From BM714 sp964484935 (GTDB lineage: Bacteria; Bacillota; Clostridia; Peptostreptococcales; BM714), in contig CAZAFW010000069.1 of NCBI GenBank assembly GCA_964484935.1, positions 1 through 7,080 of the forward strand: a stretch of DNA of 7,080 bases. Reading direction: 5' to 3'. The notes under the pieces are model-generated. The model was not told the origin of the DNA, made no database searches, and was given only the letters and a program-made list of their open reading frames with translations. The first letter of the stretch is position 1. Each line of letters begins with the position of its first letter. Position numbers and translations under genes: made by a program. Below, in pieces: positions 1-4,727 of the stretch.

Positions 1-29
1 TCCTTTATGTAGCTTTCGAACCGCTTCAT
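1..29 (-). CDS. N-terminus of an unidentified gene, cut by the window edge
   Basis: An ATG at 29-27 opens a reading frame of nine full codons (MKRFESYIK) that runs off the left edge. It is preceded by a strong ribosome binding site, GGGAGGG on the minus strand (35-41), five bases from the ATG. A candidate promoter lies upstream at 58-89. Only these few residues are visible, so no function can be given. It follows the flippase gene in the same direction after 182 bases, so it may belong to the same locus but seems to have its own start signals. The start codon lies inside one arm of an inverted repeat. Confidence 0.6.
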
Positions 30-56
30 GGTATCCCTCCCGTGGGTTTATACCAT
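28..56 (-). promoter_or_regulatory. Inverted repeat spanning start codon and ribosome binding site (operator or hairpin)
   Basis: The arms ATGGTAT (28-34) and ATACCAT (50-56) are perfect 7-base inverted copies. Inside them CCC (35-37) can pair with GGG (44-46), which would bury the ribosome binding site at 35-41. The minus-strand ATG at 29-27 begins in the outer arm. If transcription starts farther upstream, the RNA hairpin would hide the initiation region. If it starts near 52, from the -10 box proposed here, the 5' arm would be partly lost and a DNA operator is the better reading. The repeat is seen directly; the role is inference. Confidence 0.45.
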
Positions 57-57
57 C

Positions 58-89
58 ATTATATAACATATGAAACAAGTTTGTGTTAA
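58..89 (-). promoter_or_regulatory. Candidate sigma-A-type promoter for the truncated gene
   Basis: On the minus strand TTAACA (89-84, five of six matches to TTGACA) is followed after 18 bases by TATATA (65-60). TATATA carries TGT just upstream, as in an extended -10. An overlapping perfect TATAAT lies at 63-58, but its spacing to the same -35 would be 20. Transcription would start near 52, about 22 bases before the ATG at 29. The placement right before a strong ribosome binding site supports it. AT-rich DNA yields such matches by chance. Confidence 0.4.
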
Positions 90-211
90 TATATTATCAT
101 TATTCTTGTTTTTATGAATACTTGCTTGCTTTAATTTGTTATTTGATTTCCGCAAAGATAATGCATATGATTTCAGCGCTGTATTCTCTGGTCAATTCGC
201 TTCTGCCTTCT

Positions 212-1768
212 TCAATTATCGAATTTAAACAGTATTTTCTCGGCCAGCTTGTCAACAATTTCTCTCGCCTCTTCTACCTTAAGCAAATAAACCGAAATCC
301 CGTAAACTGCGGCTCCGCTTAAACAAACCATCATCAATTTCACAAACTGCCATGTGGCCTCTCCGTATGTTATGTCGATAAATCTGAATGCCAAAACATA
401 AACCGCAATTCCCATCACCGCCGATGAAACCGCTGCCTTGACAAAAGTTTCAAACATTCTCCTATACTCCACCCCTATGTTCTTCTTTTTAAGCCCAAGA
501 AACTTTACCGTTGCAGCAAATGTGCCGGCAATGCTGGTTGCAAGAGCAAGTCCGTTGTGCTTCATTGAGCCAACCAACGCAAAATTGAGCGCAATATTTA
601 TCGCAACAGCAATCATTCCAATCTTCATAGGTGTCTTTGAATCATGAAGAGCAAAATACACCTTGTCGACAAGAAGACTTACCCCTGCCCCTATGAGACC
701 CAAAGAATAGAAAAACAAAGCCGACGATGTCATTGCAACATTAGTCTCAGTAAATGCCCCCCTGAAAAATAGCACCTTAATCACCGGATAGCTAAGCACC
801 ATCAAACCAGTCAATGCCGGTATGACCATCAGCAATATCAGATTCATCGAATACGTCATTGTCTCTTTAAGCCTTTCTTTATTCCCTCCTGCAATGTACT
901 CTGATATTTTGGGGTATACAACCGTAACAACTGAAGCTAAAAACAATGATGCAACTACTCCTTTGGCCTTTCCTGCATAGGACAAGGCTGAAATGCTTCC
1001 AATCACAAGACGCGATGCAAGGGTCCTGTCTATTATATGGTTTATCTGTCCAACCATCGATCCAATGATTACAGGACCCATAATTAAAAATGTTTTCTTC
1101 AAATGCTCTTTTTCCGAAACAAGCACAGCCATATACCTGTATGATTTTGCAATGGTCAAGTATGCAACTCCAACACGTAAAACATATCCCACCAGAAAGC
1201 TTATCATCAAGCCAACTATCCCGAGGTTCCTATAAAAAACCACTAGAAAAAACAATATAGGGATATTGAATACAATGGACTCTGTAGAAACAATAACAAA
1301 CTTCCCCAAGCTATGATTATACGCCATAAATATAGCTGAAGCGGCATGAAAATATATAATAGGCATACTGATTCTAGTTAAAAGAACTGCCAGTTCAAGT
1401 TCTTCCCCTTCAAAACCCATTGCAAATACTTTCACCAGGCTTTCAGCGAATACGAATCCGACTATCATCATGACAAACGACAAAATTCCAAACAAGTTCA
1501 GCAACCCGCTTATGTAATTATTTTCCTCAATTTTGCTTCCATCTTTTCTTATTAAAGATAAAACAGGTATTATTGCCACAGAAAGACCCGCCGCAAAAAT
1601 CATAAGAATTGTAGATTGAACGCTATTGGCTATAAAAAAAGCATCGGTCTCCATACCGGAACCAAAGCGGTACGCAACAAGCATCTCCCTGAAGAATCCA
1701 ATTACCCGGCTAATGGCAAGAATAATGAATATGCCTCCGGCTGTTTGTAACAACTTTTTTTTCCCCAT
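212..1768 (-). CDS. MurJ/MviN-family lipid-linked glycan flippase
   Basis: A 518-residue polytopic membrane protein of the MOP superfamily, the usual size for MurJ, with about 14 hydrophobic segments along its whole length. The family's N-terminal signature is clear: SRVIGFFRE (20-28) and FGSGMETDAF (35-44). LFFRGAF (333-339) and YFALHDSKTPMKI (371-383) are further MurJ hallmarks. Family members move undecaprenyl-pyrophosphate-linked sugars, classically lipid II, outward across the cytoplasmic membrane. As the last gene of a glycosyltransferase cluster, this copy may export the cluster's repeat unit (inference). The start is set at ATG 1768 because GAGGGG (1778-1773) lies four bases upstream; a TTG four codons earlier has no good ribosome binding site. 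Sampled rows are richer in G+C than the glycosyltransferase genes. It could instead be the housekeeping lipid II flippase. Confidence 0.9.
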   Translation of the reverse strand: MGKKKLLQTAGGIFIILAISRVIGFFREMLVAYRFGSGMETDAFFIANSVQSTILMIFAAGLSVAIIPVLSLIRKDGSKIEENNYISGLLNLFGILSFVMMIVGFVFAESLVKVFAMGFEGEELELAVLLTRISMPIIYFHAASAIFMAYNHSLGKFVIVSTESIVFNIPILFFLVVFYRNLGIVGLMISFLVGYVLRVGVAYLTIAKSYRYMAVLVSEKEHLKKTFLIMGPVIIGSMVGQINHIIDRTLASRLVIGSISALSYAGKAKGVVASLFLASVVTVVYPKISEYIAGGNKERLKETMTYSMNLILLMVIPALTGLMVLSYPVIKVLFFRGAFTETNVAMTSSALFFYSLGLIGAGVSLLVDKVYFALHDSKTPMKIGMIAVAINIALNFALVGSMKHNGLALATSIAGTFAATVKFLGLKKKNIGVEYRRMFETFVKAAVSSAVMGIAVYVLAFRFIDITYGEATWQFVKLMMVCLSGAAVYGISVYLLKVEEAREIVDKLAEKILFKFDN

Positions 1769-1772
1769 TTTT

Positions 1773-1778
1773 CCCCTC
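1773..1778 (-). promoter_or_regulatory. Ribosome binding site deciding the flippase start
   Basis: GAGGGG on the minus strand ends four bases before the ATG at 1768-1766. It overlaps the alternative TTG codon at 1780-1778, which itself is preceded only by an A/T-rich stretch with a weak GGT. This favours ATG 1768 over TTG 1780. The four-base spacing is slightly short. Confidence 0.6.
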
Positions 1779-1842
1779 AATTTACCATGCGACTTAACCT
1801 AAACCTTCCATAATATTTCTTTATCCATCTTGTTATCAACAT
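1777..1842 (-). other. Very short open frame before the flippase gene, possible gene remnant
   Basis: From ATG 1842 a 21-codon frame runs to a TGA at 1779-1777, giving MLITRWIKKYYGRFRLSRMVN. Its stop sits in the flippase ribosome binding site, the arrangement the other joints of this operon show between real genes. The ribosome binding site upstream of its own ATG is weak. In frame it is open back only to a TAG about three codons before the ATG. It could be the leftover C-terminus of a deleted gene, a leader peptide, or chance. I recognise no family. Confidence 0.15.
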
Positions 1843-1861
1843 CCAAATCGCCTAATCTGCC

Positions 1862-1878
1862 CCATTTTTAAAAAATGG
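1862..1878. repeat. Short AT-rich palindrome between the TuaG-like gene and the flippase gene
   Basis: CCATTTTT (1862-1869) and AAAAATGG (1871-1878) are inverted copies around a single base, so a real hairpin would open several pairs at the tip. It lies 19 bases after the stop of the TuaG-like gene. On the transcribed strand it is followed by GGGCAG and not by a run of T, so it does not look like an intrinsic terminator. The CCATTT/AAATGG arms also occur in the repeat upstream of the TuaG-like gene (2657-2686). Confidence 0.35.
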
Positions 1879-1896
1879 TTATTGTTTATAATAATC

Positions 1897-2646
1897 TTAT
1901 TTCCCCAAATAGCGCCTCCTTAAAGCATTAAAAATATATTGAATGAAACAATATATAGAAAACAACAAACCAAGATTTTCGAAATCCCTATAAGTTTCCC
2001 ATGTTCTTTTTAACGCTTCGAACTTATTATTGGAAACAGATCCCTTAACCAATCGATAACTCGCTAAAATCTCATCAAGTCCATATGCATAACTTCCTGT
2101 TCTTAAAAGCATAAGCCAAGTAGCAGTATCTTGGCCGGCCCTTTTATCAGGCATTCTAAAATCGCCGAATACTTGTCTGTCAATCATTACCGTAGAACAC
2201 CCAATTGCAGTGTTTTTTAATAGCTTTTGGTAATCTAAAACTTTGGGAACTGTCACTTTTCTCTTAAGTAAAACCCCATCTTCCGATACAATTGAATAAG
2301 ATGTATAAGAAAAACCCGCTTTCTTTCTCTTCATAAAATCCAATTGACATTCAAGCTTTTCATTTTTCCAAACATCATCACCATCGATGAAAGCAATATA
2401 TCGGCCGCAAGCCTCTTCAAGCCCCCAATTTCTTGCCCTCGCTGCTCCAACATTTTCAGGCATTGAAATCAATCGAATTCTCGGATCAGTATTTGCAATT
2501 CTTTGAACTAATTCAGGACCATCATCCTTTGAATCATCATCAATTACAATCATTTCCCAATCTTCATACGTTTGTGAAATAACTGACCGAATTGTTTCTT
2601 CAATATATTTACCGTCATTATATATAGGTGTAATAATTGAAATCAT
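1897..2646 (-). CDS. Family 2 glycosyltransferase, TuaG-like
   Basis: A 249-residue GT-A glycosyltransferase that would add one sugar from a nucleotide-sugar donor to a lipid-linked acceptor at the inner face of the membrane. It opens directly with the nucleotide-binding strand (ISIITPIYN, 2-10). VIDDDSKDD (34-42), NVGAARARN (65-73) and the metal-binding DGDDVW (88-93, DxD) follow. GQDTATW (171-177) holds the likely catalytic base D173. The C-terminal part, with AIGCSTVM (147-154), AYGLDEILASYR (187-198), SVSNNK (203-208) and a hydrophobic then basic tail, resembles my memory of TuaG of Bacillus subtilis teichuronic acid synthesis. The start is supported by GGAGGA (2658-2653) seven bases before ATG. 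Gaps of 91 bases before and 128 after set it apart from its neighbours. Donor and acceptor cannot be read from sequence. Confidence 0.92.
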   Translation of the reverse strand: MISIITPIYNDGKYIEETIRSVISQTYEDWEMIVIDDDSKDDGPELVQRIANTDPRIRLISMPENVGAARARNWGLEEACGRYIAFIDGDDVWKNEKLECQLDFMKRKKAGFSYTSYSIVSEDGVLLKRKVTVPKVLDYQKLLKNTAIGCSTVMIDRQVFGDFRMPDKRAGQDTATWLMLLRTGSYAYGLDEILASYRLVKGSVSNNKFEALKRTWETYRDFENLGLLFSIYCFIQYIFNALRRRYLGK

Positions 2647-2652
2647 CTAAAA

Positions 2653-2686
2653 TCCTCCATTTATGTGGATAGCTTTAAATAAATGG
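2653..2686 (-). promoter_or_regulatory. Inverted repeat overlapping the ribosome binding site of the TuaG-like gene
   Basis: On the minus strand CCATTTAT (2686-2679) and ATAAATGG (2664-2657) are perfect 8-base inverted copies with a 14-base loop. The last two G of the 3' arm are the first two bases of the ribosome binding site GGAGGA (2658-2653). Folding in the mRNA would partly block ribosome loading. The stem has only two G-C pairs, so it is weak and could matter mainly at low temperature or with a bound protein. The role is inference. Confidence 0.4.
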
Positions 2687-2737
2687 CACGAAAATAATGA
2701 GCATTTCTATTGTTAATAGTTCACAAATATTGTACTT

Positions 2738-3715
2738 CTAATGCTTTTTCATTTTTTCATTATCATACAAAACTCTTTTGATTGGTATTGTACCTTTCTG
2801 AATAATAAATGCCCATAAAATTTTCGTACTAATCAACAGTTTTGTAAATACAGCTTCCACACTACTCCAGACCATCATTAAATATGTCATTGTCTCTCTT
2901 CTATTTTTTGTTGGTTTGCTTAAAAATTCTTCTAAAATCAATGTGCGAAAGTATGATTCTTCAATACCTACTCGTTCAAGTATTTTTCCGAACATTTTTT
3001 CGTTGATTAATCGTCTATCATACTCATAATATCTAGACTTTATTTTAGAATTTTCTTGGTATAAATTTTCTCCATGTATCCGGTAATTTACCAATGTTTT
3101 TTTTAAATAATACTTGCCTCCACTAGCTAAAGAAACACCCATAATAATTGGTCGATCCGCACTGATTCTAAAAGTATCTTCCATATCGAAAGGGAGTATT
3201 TTCTCTAAGATTCCTCTTCTGAAAATATTCATCGATGTTGAATTGCCAGTCCAAGAGTATAAATTAAATGTTTTTACTGCCGTTTTGCCGAAATGGATAT
3301 CATTTTTATAACGATATCGTTCTTTCACAGTTTGAACTTCACTATTTTGATTCACAATCAAACTATCACAAAAGATATGATCAACATCATCAAACATATC
3401 AAATATTTTCAACATTTCTTCCAAAAAATTGTTTTCATAAAAATCGTCCGCATCTAAAAAAGCAATAACATCTCCATCTGAATCTTCAAAACCTCGATTA
3501 AAAGCAGACAATTGTCCACCATTCATTTTCATGATAGATTTAATTTGAGAAAAGTTTTTTTCATATATTTCAATTATCTCAATCGAACGATCTGAAGAAC
3601 CGTCATCTACGATAATGATTTCATCAAAAGGAACGCTTTGTGAAAGGGCACTTTCAATCGCCTCAGATAGATATCGCGCATAATTGTAATTATCAATAAT
3701 ACAGGTTGTTATCAT
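2738..3715 (-). CDS. Family 2 glycosyltransferase
   Basis: A 325-residue GT-A glycosyltransferase, inverting by family rule and cytoplasmic or membrane-associated. Visible motifs: YNYARYL at 10-16, IIVDDGSSD (34-42) for uridine binding, NGGQLSAFNRGF (65-76), and FLDADDFY (86-93) with the DxD metal site D88/D90. TGNSTSMNIFRR (156-167) lies in the acceptor part, SADRPI (185-190) holds the likely catalytic base D187, and YRIHGENLY (211-219) is a common motif of the family. The C-terminal about 55 residues contain a hydrophobic stretch (roughly 278-306) that may anchor it at the membrane. The ATG comes five bases after the decarboxylase stop, and the GGAG ribosome binding site is formed by the last codons of that gene, so translation is probably coupled. 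The sugar it transfers is unknown; xylose is one possibility from the context. Confidence 0.92.
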   Translation of the reverse strand: MITTCIIDNYNYARYLSEAIESALSQSVPFDEIIIVDDGSSDRSIEIIEIYEKNFSQIKSIMKMNGGQLSAFNRGFEDSDGDVIAFLDADDFYENNFLEEMLKIFDMFDDVDHIFCDSLIVNQNSEVQTVKERYRYKNDIHFGKTAVKTFNLYSWTGNSTSMNIFRRGILEKILPFDMEDTFRISADRPIIMGVSLASGGKYYLKKTLVNYRIHGENLYQENSKIKSRYYEYDRRLINEKMFGKILERVGIEESYFRTLILEEFLSKPTKNRRETMTYLMMVWSSVEAVFTKLLISTKILWAFIIQKGTIPIKRVLYDNEKMKKH

Positions 3716-3720
3716 AGTAT

Positions 3721-4716
3721 TTACTCCATTACTATAAATGTTTTTTCAAAATATTCCACGGTCTTTTTTAACCCTTTATCAATTGAACTTTCGGGTTCCC
3801 ATTTTAGTAGATTCTTTGCAAGTGTTATATTAGGTTGTCTTCTTACCGGATCATCAGTAGGAAGTGGCATCATTCTCAGTTCGTTTGTTGTACCAGTAAT
3901 ATCAGCAATTTTCATTGCTAATTTCTTAATCGATGTTTCCTCTGGATTTCCTAAATTTATGGGCCCTGGATATTGCTCAAATGCCATCAAATCAATCAAT
4001 CCTTTGACCAGGTCATCCACATAGCAAAAGGATCTGGTCTGGTTTCCTTCTCCATATATTGTAAGGGGATCTCCTCGTAACCCCTGCATGATAAAATTCG
4101 ACACTACACGTCCATCATTTTGGCACATTCCCGGTCCGTATGTATTGAATATCCTAGCAATCCTTATATCTACACCATATTCGCGATGATAATCACTGAA
4201 TAAGGTTTCTGCTGCTCTCTTGCCTTCATCATAGCAACTTCTAAGGCCTATCGGATTGACGTTCCCCCAATAGTTCTCTGTTTGAGGATGAACAATAGGA
4301 TCCCCATATATTTCAGAAGTTGATGCAAGTAAAACACGTGCTCCTGTCCGTTTTGCATTTTCCAGTACGTTTAGTGCTCCATAGAATGAGGTTTTAATCG
4401 TATATACTGGATCCTTTTGATAGTAAATTGGACTCGCCGGACATGCCAGATGATAGATTTCATCAACTTCAATGGTAAAAGGTAGATTAACATCATGTCT
4501 AATAAATTCAAAATTCCAATGACCAAAGTAATCTTTAAGATTCCTTTTCGATGACGAATAATAATTATCCATAACTATAACCTCATGATTTTGATCAATC
4601 AAACTCTTCACAAGATTTGAACCAATAAATCCAGCACCCCCAGTAACTAATATTCTTTTTTTATCACTTTTAAAACTTTTAAAATTATCACCATTCTTCG
4701 TAATCTTTTGTCCCAA
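3721..4716 (-). CDS. uxs: UDP-glucuronate decarboxylase (UDP-xylose synthase)
   Basis: A 331-residue short-chain dehydrogenase/reductase of the extended type that turns UDP-glucuronate into UDP-xylose and CO2, using bound NAD+ for a transient 4-keto step. The NAD-binding GGAGFIG is at 26-32. YHLACPASPIYYQ (88-100), DPVYTIKT (102-109), STSEIYGDP (132-140), HPQTENYWGNVNPIG (143-157) and CYDEGKR (161-167) match this subfamily and separate it from dTDP-glucose dehydratases (DEVYG). Catalytic residues by family rule are T133, E135, Y162 and K166. QTRSFCYVDDL (226-236) closes the active site. The usual YGPRM reads YGPGM (193-197). The first 19 residues are a polar extension. The start is TTG, backed by a GAGGTGA binding site, with no internal ATG before the NAD motif. 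UDP-glucuronate must come from a dehydrogenase outside this window. Confidence 0.95.
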   Translation of the reverse strand: MGQKITKNGDNFKSFKSDKKRILVTGGAGFIGSNLVKSLIDQNHEVIVMDNYYSSSKRNLKDYFGHWNFEFIRHDVNLPFTIEVDEIYHLACPASPIYYQKDPVYTIKTSFYGALNVLENAKRTGARVLLASTSEIYGDPIVHPQTENYWGNVNPIGLRSCYDEGKRAAETLFSDYHREYGVDIRIARIFNTYGPGMCQNDGRVVSNFIMQGLRGDPLTIYGEGNQTRSFCYVDDLVKGLIDLMAFEQYPGPINLGNPEETSIKKLAMKIADITGTTNELRMMPLPTDDPVRRQPNITLAKNLLKWEPESSIDKGLKKTVEYFEKTFIVME

Positions 4717-4727
4717 AAAATCACCTC
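4717..4727 (-). promoter_or_regulatory. Ribosome binding site deciding the TTG start of the decarboxylase gene
   Basis: GAGGTGA (4727-4721) is made of the last codons and stop of the upstream glycosyltransferase gene (ATG AGG TGA). Four T bases separate it from TTG (4716-4714). The GAGG core is seven bases from the TTG, a good distance, and no ATG or GTG lies in frame before the NAD-binding motif. This makes the TTG start convincing and points to translational coupling of the two genes. Confidence 0.7.

Noticed and set aside
101..122. TATTC/GAATA pairing downstream of the flippase as a terminator
   Set aside because: The stem is only five A-T-rich pairs around a ten-base loop, too weak for a terminator.
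83..322. Plus-strand 79-codon open frame at the left end
   Set aside because: It overlaps the flippase 3' end in antisense, and I see no ribosome binding site or promoter for it. The hydrophobic, tyrosine-rich start is expected from T-rich DNA.
438..1235. Plus-strand open frames inside the flippase gene
   Set aside because: They are antisense to a clear membrane protein gene and show no family motifs or ribosome binding sites of note.
1769..1780. Upstream TTG start for the flippase (four more residues)
   Set aside because: The TTG has no good ribosome binding site and overlaps GAGGGG, which is well placed for ATG 1768.
1862..1896. Palindrome at 1862-1878 as an intrinsic terminator
   Set aside because: On the transcribed strand it is followed by GGGCAG and not by a T run, and the stem is nearly all A-T pairs.
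2707..2719. Small inverted repeat CTATT-GTT-AATAG between the two family 2 genes
   Set aside because: Five mostly A-T pairs with no T run or conserved neighbour are easily due to chance.
3114..3468. Two plus-strand open frames inside the family 2 glycosyltransferase gene
   Set aside because: They are antisense shadows of a strongly supported coding region and have no recognisable domain.
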